Shown here one piece after another: positions 18,906 through 28,192 of a stretch of DNA of 64,000 nucleotides. Numbering within the stretch: position 1 is the stretch's first letter; each line of letters opens with the position of its first letter. The DNA comes from Crenothrix sp043729335 (GTDB lineage Bacteria > Pseudomonadota > Gammaproteobacteria > Methylococcales > Methylomonadaceae). The DNA lies in assembly GCF_043729335.1 (NCBI RefSeq), contig NZ_JAYTLQ010000048.1, positions 1 through 64,000 of the forward strand, given 5' to 3'. A model generated the notes under the pieces. It searched no databases and was not told where the DNA came from. It was given only the letters and a program-made list of their open reading frames with translations. The position numbers and the translations under genes were made by a program.

Positions 18906-20002
18906 TTAATTTCCAGATGGGCACTTACGCGTTCAACGCCAGCACCATCAACAATAACGCTAGCGGCATGGCTCATTGCAGCAAGCTGTGCCGAAGACAT
19001 TGCTTGGTTCATTAACAGGGGTAATTTGTTTACGATGGCTGCCTGATCACCTATCAGGTAAGCCGCATTTGTACGCTCAAGAGCGTTGGCTATAATCTGC
19101 TGATTATCTGCCAAAACGACCATCAAGGTAGGCAATCCCAGGCAACAACGTTCCCAAGAGGTTGAACCTGCGGCGCCAATAGCAAGATCACTGTTGGCCA
19201 TTATTTCAGCCATATTAGTCACATTAACTTTAATTTCGGTTGCATTAGGCATTTGGGCAGCCTGCTGTTTGACCTGTTCCAGCCACGGTGCAGCGCCGCC
19301 CATAACAACGGTAATCTTAAGATCGCTGGGTAAGGCGCAATCTTTTAGTACTGTCAATACCCGCCCCGTTACATTATCCGGATCAATACCGCCCATTGTA
19401 ATCAGCAGATGTTTAAGCACAGGCTTAGCGCGTCGTTTCAAGCTAAAATCACGCCACCGAGTAAACTCCGGGCGTAATAACGCAAAATCCGTCCCTAATA
19501 ATAACTTTGCATTTGCAGGCACTAACTCACGATAATCGGATATTTTTCGGCTTAAATTCTGATCCAGTAACACGTCGCACTCATGCTGGCGATCGGCCAA
19601 ATCATCAATCACCATCAACTTTTTGTAATAAGGCTTTAATATACTTTGCCAGTTGCAATCAATCGCGTAATGATCAATCACCAGCCAATCGGGTTGAATC
19701 TCTTGCAATAGCGGCAGGCATTGCAAGGCATCTTGCTGTTGTGATGCCCCTAGCCAGTCGGCGTGTGCCAATGGATTTTCTGGTTGCGTCTCCGTTTGTT
19801 TTTCCATGCCAATCAACAGTGGCAGACTGTTTACAGCAAACTCTTTTTGCTTAATGAATTCGATCAAATTTCCAGAATGCGCACGCGTGATAAAGCTCAC
19901 TTCACCACCTTTATCACGTAAGGCTTCTGCCAATGTCATACAGCGCATGACATGGCCTGTACCCATTTGCAGCGATGCGTCAGCTCGGAAAACAATTCTC
20001 AA
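18902..20002 (-). CDS. pseG: UDP-2,4-diacetamido-2,4,6-trideoxy-altropyranose hydrolase
   Basis: Removes UDP from the 2,4-diacetamido sugar, the step before PseI. A GT-B/MurG-like fold of 366 aa has the N-terminal glycine loop DASLQMGTGHVMRC with the catalytic His, DHYAIDCNWQ, and the nucleotide-binding IGAAGSTSWERCCLGLP motif. It is coupled to pseH by a four-base overlap and lies 52 bp after the methylase. Confidence 0.92.
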   Translation of the reverse strand: MRIVFRADASLQMGTGHVMRCMTLAEALRDKGGEVSFITRAHSGNLIEFIKQKEFAVNSLPLLIGMEKQTETQPENPLAHADWLGASQQQDALQCLPLLQEIQPDWLVIDHYAIDCNWQSILKPYYKKLMVIDDLADRQHECDVLLDQNLSRKISDYRELVPANAKLLLGTDFALLRPEFTRWRDFSLKRRAKPVLKHLLITMGGIDPDNVTGRVLTVLKDCALPSDLKITVVMGGAAPWLEQVKQQAAQMPNATEIKVNVTNMAEIMANSDLAIGAAGSTSWERCCLGLPTLMVVLADNQQIIANALERTNAAYLIGDQAAIVNKLPLLMNQAMSSAQLAAMSHAASVIVDGAGVERVSAHLEIN

Positions 20003-20054
20003 TTAATAATACCTTATTACAGAAAATTTCAGGTCAACTTCAAGCTATAGCTTT

Positions 20055-20693
20055 TCAAGCCTTCTTTTCCAGTAAAAACCAGGTGATATCATCTTGTGGA
20101 AAGGCAGCGTCACGATGGTAAGAAAAGCCATAGTCTATTAAAACCAGATCGGAGTATTTATCCAGCAATTCTCCAGCAAAATCGCGCTTGAACAAGCGAT
20201 CCGTATGGCCTCGATAAGGGATAGCAACCGGCGACGGATTGTAGTATTCGGCCACCAGTAGGTAGCGGTTTGAAGCCTGATGGAGCTTTTCATACACAAT
20301 ATCAAGCTTGTCTGGGTTGATATGTATCAGCACACCCTTAATCAAGGCCAGATCAACTTTAGCAGTGCCCGGATAATCAAATATCGAGCCTTCATAGACA
20401 TTGCCCTGGTCAACCAGCTCACGCAATTTTGCCGCCGCATCGGGGTTGATCTCTACTGCGTTCAGTTCAATATCAGGATACAGGAGCTGGATCGCCTTTA
20501 AGTTCATGCCGATATTAGCACCTAACTCCAGGCATGAAGAAAGCTTGCCAGCCTGCTTAAGTGCCTTGGTAAAGAAGTTTAAATTGGCGGCCAATAGTTG
20601 TTGGCTGGCGTTGCGGCCAATGTATTCGGTGCCGAACTGTCCCGCCCAAAATGCTTCCTGGGGCGTGGCATAATTTTCTTTCAGTGTGCTCAT
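20055..20693 (-). CDS. Pseudaminic acid biosynthesis-associated methylase
   Basis: SAM-dependent methyltransferase of 212 aa. The class I glycine motif is SCLELGANIGMNL near residue 55, with VDLALIKGVLIHI as the post-motif. The N-terminus TPQEAFWAGQFGTEYI matches the family of methylases seen inside pse clusters. It overlaps pseF by four bases. It probably methylates a pse-derived sugar or glycan; the target is not known. Confidence 0.85.
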   Translation of the reverse strand: MSTLKENYATPQEAFWAGQFGTEYIGRNASQQLLAANLNFFTKALKQAGKLSSCLELGANIGMNLKAIQLLYPDIELNAVEINPDAAAKLRELVDQGNVYEGSIFDYPGTAKVDLALIKGVLIHINPDKLDIVYEKLHQASNRYLLVAEYYNPSPVAIPYRGHTDRLFKRDFAGELLDKYSDLVLIDYGFSYHRDAAFPQDDITWFLLEKKA

Positions 20694-21385
20694 AGGTGGG
20701 TTTGCTCCAATAGTTTATGAATGACTTCAGCTCTGAGCCAATCGTCCTCGGTATCAATGTCTTGCACACGCCAGCGAGGTAGAATGACCGGTACAGAGTG
20801 CTGGTCAAATATCCGCTGGCCTTTAATCCAGGCCGAAGGCCGTCCCCAGTAAAATTGTCCGGCATCGTGTAAAGCCACTGGCAAATCTTGCGAACGCACG
20901 GAAAACTGTTCAGGGAAAAACATTTCAATGCTTCCATCAGGCCGTTGCTGGAATGCTCTAAAAATGGGCGAAGCGAAATCAGTGGCTGTGAACGCGTATG
21001 CCCAGTCGCCAGATTGCAGGCATTGCAGGCCTCGCTTAAGATCATCTATTTGTATAAATGGCGCTGTCGCGTATATACAGCAGACTGCCGAAACAGGCCA
21101 ACCTTGATCTAGCGCCCACTGGCTGGCATGTGCAATCACTTCAGTGGTGCCGGAATAGTCATCGGCTATTTCAGCGGGACGCATAAAAGGCACTTCGGCT
21201 CCCAAGCTTCTTGCCACTCTAGCAATTTCAGCATCGTCGGTTGAAACCAAAACATAATCAAACAACCCAGACGCTTTCGCCACTTCAATGGACCAGGCGA
21301 TAATGGGTTTACCGCAAAAATCCTTGATGTTCTTGCCAGGAATTCGCTTGCTGCCACCGCGGGCGGGAATAACACATATTTTCAC
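20690..21385 (-). CDS. pseF: Pseudaminic acid cytidylyltransferase
   Basis: Activates pseudaminic acid to its CMP form. A nucleotidyltransferase of 231 aa with the N-terminal CTP loop IPARGGSKRIPGKN, then VSTDDAEIARVA and AVCCIYATAPF. Overlaps both neighbours by four bases (pseC upstream, methylase downstream), showing a tight operon. Confidence 0.93.
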   Translation of the reverse strand: MKICVIPARGGSKRIPGKNIKDFCGKPIIAWSIEVAKASGLFDYVLVSTDDAEIARVARSLGAEVPFMRPAEIADDYSGTTEVIAHASQWALDQGWPVSAVCCIYATAPFIQIDDLKRGLQCLQSGDWAYAFTATDFASPIFRAFQQRPDGSIEMFFPEQFSVRSQDLPVALHDAGQFYWGRPSAWIKGQRIFDQHSVPVILPRWRVQDIDTEDDWLRAEVIHKLLEQTHL

Positions 21386-22536
21386 AACAAGACCTGTGTT
21401 AACACTGAAACAACTTCATGTTGCCTGTCCGCTAAACCATAAAACATAGGAATACTAATGGCACGGCTGTAGTAGTTTTCAGCCTCGGGGAAATCTCCCG
21501 CCTTAAAGCCTAGTTGTTGATAATACGGCTGGGTATGCACAGGAATATAATGCACATTAACGCCCAAACCACCTTCACGCAACGCCTGAAATACTTCGGC
21601 ATGGGTTTTGGAGATTTTATCCAGCACCAGCAAGATAGGGTAAAGATGTAATCCAGAGTAATTATCCGGATGTTGATAAGGCCTGACAACAGGCAATCCA
21701 GCCAGCAACGTGTCATAGTGCTGCGCTAATTGATGACGCTGGGCAACGAACTCATCCAGACGTTGCATTTGGCTGCTACCCAATGCCGCCTGCAATTCGG
21801 TCATGCGATAATTAAACCCCAGGTCAATCTGTTGGTAATACCAGCCGCCTTCGGATGGTTTGGTCATCTGCTGTGGATCGCGGGTAATACCGTGGCTACG
21901 TAATAACTGCATTTTTTCGGCAAGTTCTGCCTGGTTGGTCGTCGCCAAGCCGCCTTCAGCGGTGGTGATAATTTTGACTGGATGAAAACTGAATACCGTA
22001 ATATCAGCATACTGACAACCCCCAATTGGCTGTTCCAGGTATTTTCCACCTATAGCATGGGACGCATCCTCAATAATCTTAAAGCCATATTGCTGACCAA
22101 GCTGATGAATGCGGCGCATATCGCAAGACTGCCCGGCAAAATGCACAGGCACCACAATTTTGGGGAGTTTGCCGTGTTTTTCGGCCAAAATCAGCTTTTG
22201 TTCAAGCTGGTCGGCACACAGGTTATAAGTTTTGGGATCAATATCGACAAAATCAACTTGCGCACCGCAATAAAGCCCGCAATTTGCTGAGGCTACAAAG
22301 GTGTTGGGCGTCGTCCACAACCAATCACCCTGCCCCAAACCCAAGGCAAGACAGGCGATATGCAAAGCACTGGTCGCACTGTTAACCGCCACACCAAACT
22401 GGGCACCGCAATAATCAATCACTGCTTTTTCAAAGGCGGGTACGGCCGGGCCTTGAGTCAGAAAGTCAGAATTAAGGACATCCACCACAGCCTGAATATC
22501 GGCTGGACTTATATCCTGACGGCCATAAGGAATCAT
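21382..22536 (-). CDS. pseC: UDP-4-amino-4,6-dideoxy-AltNAc transaminase
   Basis: PLP-dependent aminotransferase of the DegT/DnrJ/EryC1 family, about 384 aa, second step of the pathway. The PLP Lys is in FHPVKIITTAEGG; SATSALHIACLALG and EDASHAIGG are further cofactor-site motifs. The ATG at 22536 is preferred because GGGAG lies four bases before it; an alternative TTG is eight codons upstream. Confidence 0.93.
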   Translation of the reverse strand: MIPYGRQDISPADIQAVVDVLNSDFLTQGPAVPAFEKAVIDYCGAQFGVAVNSATSALHIACLALGLGQGDWLWTTPNTFVASANCGLYCGAQVDFVDIDPKTYNLCADQLEQKLILAEKHGKLPKIVVPVHFAGQSCDMRRIHQLGQQYGFKIIEDASHAIGGKYLEQPIGGCQYADITVFSFHPVKIITTAEGGLATTNQAELAEKMQLLRSHGITRDPQQMTKPSEGGWYYQQIDLGFNYRMTELQAALGSSQMQRLDEFVAQRHQLAQHYDTLLAGLPVVRPYQHPDNYSGLHLYPILLVLDKISKTHAEVFQALREGGLGVNVHYIPVHTQPYYQQLGFKAGDFPEAENYYSRAISIPMFYGLADRQHEVVSVLTQVLL

Positions 22537-22598
22537 ATTACTCCCTGTCCCATTGGACAAAATAAGATTTTCAAATACGCGGACAACATCACCAAGGT

Positions 22599-23600
22599 TT
22601 AAAGCTCGCTTACATGCTCATTAATCAACTGTCGTAACTCATCTACGGTTAAAAAATCGACGTTGCTACCACTTTCATAGCAAAACCCTTGACTTACCGG
22701 TGCTGCGCCCATTTTTTCACAATAATCCTGCATGGTGTATTTGGCATTAACCGGCAAAATGGCATAGTAATTACCCATATCGACGGTATTAATGCTGTCG
22801 CTGGCGGTTATCATTTCTTCATGGATTTTTTCGCCTGGCCGAATCCCAACAATAGGGTATTCACAATCAGGGCCGATAGCCGCTGCGACATCCATAATTC
22901 TATAAGAAGGGATTTTAGGGACTAATATTTCCCCACCCCACGCATTTTCAAGCGACCACAGCACCATATCAACACCTTCTTGCAAGCTGATATTGAAGCG
23001 CGTCATGGTTGCATCGGTAATGGGTAGAACACCGCTGGCACGTTTTTCAAGGAAAAAAGGGATTACCGAGCCACGGCTGCCCATCACATTGCCATAACGC
23101 ACTACGCTAAAGCGGATGTCCCGATGTCCTTTGATATTATTGGCGGCGACAAACAATTTGTCGGAACAAAGCTTGGTCGCACCATATAAGTTGATAGGCG
23201 CGGCTGCCTTATCGGTAGACAGCGCGACAACACGCTGCACATTGCTGTCCAAACAGGCTTCTATCAGGTTTTGAGCACCTAATACATTGGTTTTAATGCA
23301 CTCAAAAGGATTGTACTCAGCGGCAGGCACCTGCTTGAGCGCCGCAGCATGCACGACAACATCAATGCCTTCAAGGGCGCGTTTTAACCGGGGTTCGTCC
23401 CTAATATCGCCGATAAAATACCTGAGGCCGGTATATTTTTTATCAGAAAAAGCCTGAGCCATCTCATATTGTTTGAGTTCATCCCTGGAAAAAACCACCA
23501 ACCGTTTAATGTCAGGGTAGCGATCTAGTACTGTTTTTACGAAAGCCTTACCGAATGAACCTGTACCGCCGGTTATGAGAATAGATTTGTTTGTTAACAT
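22599..23600 (-). CDS. pseB: UDP-GlcNAc 4,6-dehydratase (inverting)
   Basis: First step of CMP-pseudaminic acid synthesis, an extended short-chain dehydrogenase. The NAD(P) loop is ITGGTGSFGKAFV. The catalytic region has LSTDKAAAPINLYGATK, in which the usual Tyr-x-x-x-Lys active site is present with Asp and Lys as in FlaA1/PseB. It is the first gene of the operon, with about 560 bp of upstream sequence. Confidence 0.94.
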   Translation of the reverse strand: MLTNKSILITGGTGSFGKAFVKTVLDRYPDIKRLVVFSRDELKQYEMAQAFSDKKYTGLRYFIGDIRDEPRLKRALEGIDVVVHAAALKQVPAAEYNPFECIKTNVLGAQNLIEACLDSNVQRVVALSTDKAAAPINLYGATKLCSDKLFVAANNIKGHRDIRFSVVRYGNVMGSRGSVIPFFLEKRASGVLPITDATMTRFNISLQEGVDMVLWSLENAWGGEILVPKIPSYRIMDVAAAIGPDCEYPIVGIRPGEKIHEEMITASDSINTVDMGNYYAILPVNAKYTMQDYCEKMGAAPVSQGFCYESGSNVDFLTVDELRQLINEHVSEL

Positions 23601-24164
23601 TGCTTTAAATATTGATTAAGTTTGGGGTGGCCCATGCCAATTTAAAAATATTTGGCGAGTTTTCGATGACTCAACAACTAGGCTTGTTAAGCTAAGATCC
23701 AATCATCTTCATTAAGAAAACAAAGACAATTAAAACTAGCTGATTTTTTAGTGGGCAAATGCCAAAAAGCTATCTGCTAAACTAATAAATCCTATTACAA
23801 GATGCAAATATCAATTTTCGGCATAATAACACAGATTAACGGCAGCATTGAAGGCAGTCGCCACATTGCCAGCAATTCTTATTATGAAAAACGTCTATTC
23901 AGAACGAAATTTTTTGTCACGGTATATCGTGGATAGGTAAGTCTGCCGTAGTAAAACACCCCAGTAGGTAGTGGTGCGAATCGCAATATGAGCGCTACAC
24001 CTGATGGTTATGTCAGAAGCTAACCAATTACAGCAGCACAGTTGCAGAGATACATTGAGATTGAAAGCATGACACCCGCCGAAAGTTATCAGGAAGCCAA
24101 GGCACAGCTAGACGCGATGTATTAGCTATTGATGCCGTAGTCTCAGACTGTAAAAATATAAAGT
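23601..24164. other. Gene-poor gap upstream of pseB
   Basis: Contains the pseB promoter region (not assigned) and, at about 24030-24125 on the plus strand, a short open stretch ending in QEAKAQLDAMY then stop, with a stop just upstream. This may be a gene scrap, but it was not recognised. No hairpins or tRNA were seen. Confidence 0.4.
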
Positions 24165-24518
24165 TTATTTATTTTGTTCTGTTTGGGGCTGAATTGCTGC
24201 CATTCCTTCGCAAACTCCACCGCCTTGGCATGTAAGCGACTGGTCATATCCGGTCATCATCATAGCTAATGCGTATGCCCTGCTATTCTCGTTAAGGTCG
24301 CTCCCATTCTTCTCAATGTACTCAGCCGCTGACGATATAAACATGTTTCTACCAGCAACAAGCTGCTTGTCTTTTGCCACAATCTGCGCCTTAAGGCTTT
24401 CGACTTCTGTGGACGAATCATTGCTTACGCTAAAATAAACGGCGATTGACATACAGATTATGGCAAGTCCTATCAATCCGGCAATCATTTCTGATATTTT
24501 TGGTTGTTCGTTGCTCAT
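24165..24518 (-). CDS. Hypothetical protein with one membrane segment
   Basis: 117 aa. One membrane segment (about 11-29) is followed by a short coiled-coil-like stretch (SSTEVESLKAQIVAKDKQL) and a Gln-rich tail with a CQGGGVC pair. Not recognised. It belongs to the small accessory group next to tRNA-Met. Confidence 0.5.
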   Translation of the reverse strand: MSNEQPKISEMIAGLIGLAIICMSIAVYFSVSNDSSTEVESLKAQIVAKDKQLVAGRNMFISSAAEYIEKNGSDLNENSRAYALAMMMTGYDQSLTCQGGGVCEGMAAIQPQTEQNK

Positions 24519-24559
24519 ACTTTTCTCACTTTTTTTATTAGTTGACAGTTATTTGGCAA

Positions 24560-24829
24560 TTACCCGTAGTGTCTACGGTGATGCCTATGATGTCTGCGGT
24601 GTCTATGATGACCATGGCGTTTATGTCCTTTTTTGCCGCACATCCTCGAACCTTCCAAAAGACAATCGCAGGCACTTCCATCATGGTCGCGGTCTAATTT
24701 GTGAACCCATCGGTGAGCATTAAAATAATGTTGCGCTTGTGCATGTGAGGCAAAAGAAGAACAGCTTATTGCATGTGCATCAAAGCAAAAAGCCATGATT
24801 CCAAGAAAGATGGCGAGCGTTTTTGTCAT
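24560..24829 (-). CDS. Excalibur calcium-binding-domain protein, His-rich tail
   Basis: 89 aa with a signal peptide (about 1-20). The excalibur motif is visible as LDRDHDGSACDCL, where Asp residues would bind calcium and Cys pairs cross-link. After it come about 20 residues alternating His and Arg (from GHKRHGHHRHRR), which could bind metal or nucleic acid. Probably periplasmic or surface-attached; the role is unknown. Confidence 0.75.
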   Translation of the reverse strand: MTKTLAIFLGIMAFCFDAHAISCSSFASHAQAQHYFNAHRWVHKLDRDHDGSACDCLLEGSRMCGKKGHKRHGHHRHRRHHRHHRRHYG

Positions 24830-24924
24830 ACAATCATACCCGTAGTGAAGCGTTTGAGTTATTACTTTAAATTGAGTGAGGATTTAGGCATCCAGAAGTT
24901 TGATTGATTTTTCATGTCAGCGAC

Positions 24925-25653
24925 TCATATCATGCTTTCATTTTCTCGGTTATTCATAACGACAAGGTGTCGTCCGTTTTTTCCATCTCGGCAAACGGTC
25001 ATTGCTTGATCAAATGTTTTTACCCCAGCAGAATCGCGTAAATTATCCATCATTATTTTTGTGCTTCCCTCATATTCAGGATCCCCAGTGATTGGTGAAA
25101 TATTTGGCATCCTATCACCGCCTGAGACATTAAGTGTCATAACCATAAGACCAATAGCAAAATTAGTATATTCAGCAAGTTCCTTTGTTGGACAAGCGAC
25201 GTAAGGATCATTTTTTTTGAAATATGAAACAACATGAGTTCCTGCTGGACATGGGGCAAGGTCGCATCTGCTTGCCTCTTCTTTCGTTAACTTGGGTAAC
25301 ATATATTTTTCTGTCTGTTGTATTTCTGCCTGGCTGGATGTTTGTGGGGGGAGACTAGCTTGAGTGACTTCTATTTTTTTAGATTCTGGTTGTTTTGTTT
25401 CAGCCGCTACTGATTGTTGAACACTTGCTGGTGTTTGATCTATTTTATCTGGTTGAGGGAGAATCGATCCAGCGACCGCAAAAAATACAACAGATAGAAA
25501 AATATAGGTTACAAATATTTTAAATCTTGATGGTGGGTTTTCGGTCTTTGATACAAAAAATGTAAGTTTTCGAGGCACGAATATTCCAATAATACTCAAG
25601 GCAAAAAACAACAGCGCTATAACGATAAGGGTTCCACCGATAAATTCTTTCAT
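24925..25653 (-). CDS. Hypothetical membrane protein, two N-terminal membrane segments
   Basis: 242 aa with membrane segments at about 5-26 and 46-66, a Gln/Ser-rich linker, then a C-terminal domain with Cys pairs (CDLAPCPAG and ACPTKE). The second half resembles small exported accessory proteins and was not recognised. It is probably part of the same accessory set as its two neighbours. Confidence 0.5.
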   Translation of the reverse strand: MKEFIGGTLIVIALLFFALSIIGIFVPRKLTFFVSKTENPPSRFKIFVTYIFLSVVFFAVAGSILPQPDKIDQTPASVQQSVAAETKQPESKKIEVTQASLPPQTSSQAEIQQTEKYMLPKLTKEEASRCDLAPCPAGTHVVSYFKKNDPYVACPTKELAEYTNFAIGLMVMTLNVSGGDRMPNISPITGDPEYEGSTKIMMDNLRDSAGVKTFDQAMTVCRDGKNGRHLVVMNNRENESMI

Positions 25654-26095
25654 TTTATGCCTGTACCTAATATGAACTTAAAGCCTATGAGATGGCGCTT
25701 ATCTACAACGTGACTTGCGCTATTTATTGCCTTATTAAAGGCTTAAATTCATTAAAGCAAAAGCTACGCCAAATATAATAAACATATTAAATCAATATGT
25801 TATTCTCTCTACAGCCTATTGCAATCAAAATATTTTACGATATCGTAAAAAATTATGACGAACGACTAAGTTCAGGCCATTTTTATTAGAAAGACAAATC
25901 GATAAAACAACCCGGCGGAAAAAGCTATCTGTTGCTATACCGTGCCTGTACTGGATAATAAGAGAAGTTTTACAGGGGATAGCAAGCTAGTTTCTGTAAA
26001 GTAATGCGACAATGCAAACCAAAAGAAATGGATAGTCTACTTTATGGCTTTATTCTGGTTCGGAACTGATGGGATCAAATGGGCGGGGCAGAGAG

Positions 26096-26130
26096 CATAA
26101 AAAAGCCGGTTAAATACCAGCTTTTTTATG
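26096..26130. terminator. Bidirectional terminator-like hairpin
   Basis: CATAAAAAAGC...CTTTTTTATG outer arms surround an AGCCGGT...ACCAGCT inner stem, so both strands read a stem then a T-run. Sits in the gap left of tRNA-Met. Confidence 0.55.
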
Positions 26131-26246
26131 CCTGAGGAGTCGTCTCTATATAATAATTAGGTATTATTGCAATCAGTGCGGTGATTATTGCGGGTGTTTT
26201 TTAAGAAGTGCGCCAAAATTGCGCCATTGCTAATTTTAGACATAAA

Positions 26247-26277
26247 AAAAGCCCTGCATTTTCATGCGGGCTTTAAT
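26247..26277 (-). terminator. Terminator of tRNA-Met
   Basis: On the minus strand, the GCCCGCAT/ATGCAGGGC stem is followed by seven Ts, just beyond the 3' end of the tRNA. Confidence 0.85.
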
Positions 26278-26283
26278 TTTTAT

Positions 26284-26360
26284 TGGTGGCGATGGGTGGA
26301 TTTGAACCACCGACCCCGGGGTTATGAATCCCGTGCTCTAACCAACTGAGCTACATCGCC
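26284..26360 (-). tRNA. tRNA-Met (anticodon CAT)
   Basis: A 77-nt tRNA with encoded CCA. The acceptor stem is GGCGATG/CATCGCC, the D-loop is AGCTCAGTTGGTTAGAGC, the anticodon loop TTCATAA gives CAU, and the T-arm is GGTGGTTCAAATCCACC. Position 31-39 of the anticodon stem is an A-C mismatch. A CAU tRNA could also be tRNA-Ile2 after lysidine modification; the elongator Met form is the better match. Confidence 0.93.
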
Positions 26361-26413
26361 ATTAAGACTGGCTTAATTAAGAACCGGAATTATAAATAGC
26401 CACCCAAGCTTTG

Positions 26414-27505
26414 TCAAACATTGAATCTAAAGTGCATGACATCGCCATCCTTTACGACATACTCTTTGCCTTCCAATCGCCACTTACCGGCATCTTTAGC
26501 GCCTTGCTCACCTTTGTAGGTCAAAAAATCTTGATAAGCAATCACTTCAGCGCGAATAAAGCCACGTTCAAAATCGGTATGGATTACCCCGGCTGATTGC
26601 GGTGCGGTTGCCCCTATTGGAATCGTCCATGCCCTGACCTCTTTAACACCGGCGGTGAAATAAGTGGCCAGATTTAATAAAGAGTAGCCTGCCCGAACCA
26701 CACGGTTCAGCCCCGGTTCTTCCAGGCCTAGATCATCCAGAAACTCCTTTTTTTCCTCGTCATCCAGCTGAGCAATTTCAGCTTCTATCGCTGCACAAAT
26801 AGGCACTACCATCGCGCCTTCTTGCGCGGCATGGGCGTGTACTTTATCCAATAATGGATTATTTTCAAAGCCATCATCCTGCACATTAGCAATGTACATG
26901 ACGGGCTTAATGGTCAATAAACACAAATCCCTGATCAACAATTTTTCTTCAGCGCTTAAATCCAATGCTCGCGCCGGCTGTCCTTTATCTAATTGGGTAA
27001 AAACACGCTCCAGCACATTCTTTTTTAACAGCTCATCTTTATTACCTGATTTAGATAACTTGGTTGCACGCAGCAAGGCCTTTTCAACCGAAGCCATATC
27101 AGCCAGCGCCAATTCAGTATTAATCACTTCTATATCAGAAATGGGATCAATTTTGCCAGCGACGTGGATGACATTATCATCGTCAAAGCAGCGCACCACA
27201 TGAGCAATAGCATCGGTTTCACGAATATTAGCCAAAAACTGGTTACCCAAGCCCTCGCCTTTTGATGCGCCTGCAACCAATCCGGCAATATCTACAAATT
27301 CAATGGTGGTGGGCAAAATGCGTTCTGGCTTAACAATTTCAGATAATTTTTCCAGGCGTTCATCAGGCACCGGCACCACGCCCACATTAGGGTCAATAGT
27401 ACAAAAAGGATAGTTTTCTGCCGCAATTTTCGCTTTAGTGAGTGCATTAAATAACGTTGATTTGCCAACATTCGGTAAACCAACAATTCCGCAATACAGT
27501 GCCAT
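26414..27505 (-). CDS. ychF: Redox-regulated ATPase YchF
   Basis: OBG-family P-loop NTPase that binds ribosomes and hydrolyses ATP. The P-loop is GLPNVGKST at residues 8-16, followed by FVDIAGLV (G3) and the specificity motif NVQD in place of NKxD, as in YchF. A C-terminal TGS domain (about 280-363) follows. With the start at 27505 it is 363 aa, the same as E. coli YchF; a longer frame to 27592 adds an unrelated leader. Confidence 0.95.
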   Translation of the reverse strand: MALYCGIVGLPNVGKSTLFNALTKAKIAAENYPFCTIDPNVGVVPVPDERLEKLSEIVKPERILPTTIEFVDIAGLVAGASKGEGLGNQFLANIRETDAIAHVVRCFDDDNVIHVAGKIDPISDIEVINTELALADMASVEKALLRATKLSKSGNKDELLKKNVLERVFTQLDKGQPARALDLSAEEKLLIRDLCLLTIKPVMYIANVQDDGFENNPLLDKVHAHAAQEGAMVVPICAAIEAEIAQLDDEEKKEFLDDLGLEEPGLNRVVRAGYSLLNLATYFTAGVKEVRAWTIPIGATAPQSAGVIHTDFERGFIRAEVIAYQDFLTYKGEQGAKDAGKWRLEGKEYVVKDGDVMHFRFNV

Positions 27506-27604
27506 AGGGTTCTCTGGGTGAATTTCAGGATAAAAAGAAGGAGCAGCGCAATTCAGCTGATTAAGGCGGGGGATTATACAAGTTATAGGCACAATCTAAA
27601 ATGT

Positions 27605-28036
27605 TCATTTCACTCTTGTTGTTTTCAACCGGACAATAAATTGCCGATAATCATCAGCTGCCAGCGCATCGCTCAAAATTATGATATTGCATCTTACCGT
27701 GTTTCGGTATTTAAAATGCAAGAAGACAACAACGCGGGTTATTACCGTTGAATCGAGAATCTGGATGGCTTCAAATTGACCGTTTATGAATGCTTCCCAA
27801 CCGGCAGCATCGTTATGCGTAAGCACCCAATGCTCATTTTTTAAGCGTTGTTGGGTAAACCAAAAATGCACGCCAACAATCGCAGCCAATCCCATTTTAA
27901 AAATCGGCGTTAAGGCATTCGTCATACATGCTGTCAAAGCAAGTAAATGAATAATAACGATGAATTTCTTTAAACGGGCAGAAGGTTGCAGTACCAGTTG
28001 CAGCGGGGGTTGGAATTTTTTTAGCACATGTCTCAC
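27605..28036 (-). CDS. YgfX/CptA-like membrane protein
   Basis: 143 aa. Residues 1-60 hold an LQPSARLKKF leader and two membrane segments; the C-terminal half ends VIILSDALAADDYRQF-like, matching the YgfX (CptA) family pattern of a Trp-containing beta region and a final DAL-D-A-xx-R. In E. coli it interacts with cell-shape proteins and partners with SdhE. No sdhE-like gene lies beside it here, so it is an orphan. The function is inferred from the family. Confidence 0.65.
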   Translation of the reverse strand: MRHVLKKFQPPLQLVLQPSARLKKFIVIIHLLALTACMTNALTPIFKMGLAAIVGVHFWFTQQRLKNEHWVLTHNDAAGWEAFINGQFEAIQILDSTVITRVVVFLHFKYRNTVRCNIIILSDALAADDYRQFIVRLKTTRVK

Positions 28037-28076
28037 TTGTTTTATCGCGTATAACGTATATACGCTTACTAAATTT

Positions 28077-28192
28077 GGCTACTCACTTAAGACAGGACAG
28101 TTTAAAAAAGCCGTTCGTGGTGAGCTTGTCGAACCATGAACCACAAACCCTTCGACAAGCTCGAACGGATGTCCCGTCTTAAGTCGGTAGCC
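28077..28192. repeat. MITE-like element, GGCTAC...GTAGCC family
   Basis: Ends GGCTACTCACTTAAGACAGG and its near reverse complement; TTCGTGGTGAGCTTGTCGAA core inside with its own inverted partner (TTCGACAAGCTCGAACGG). 116 bp. Same family as 38480-38573 and 39293-39426. Confidence 0.75.

Larger units (their letters stand above)
25654..26283. other. Gap between accessory genes and tRNA-Met
   Basis: About 630 bp without a credible gene. It holds a hairpin at 26096-26130 and the tRNA terminator at 26247-26277; nothing else was recognised. It is AT-rich, consistent with the end of a decayed insertion. Confidence 0.5.

Noticed and set aside
24030..24125. Short plus-strand stretch ending QEAKAQLDAMY
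   Set aside because: It has an upstream stop, no clear start and no recognised family, so it is only mentioned in the gap entry.
25800..26100. A possible small RNA near 25900-26100
   Set aside because: Only AT-rich sequence and one terminator-like hairpin were visible; no promoter or conserved fold could be supported.
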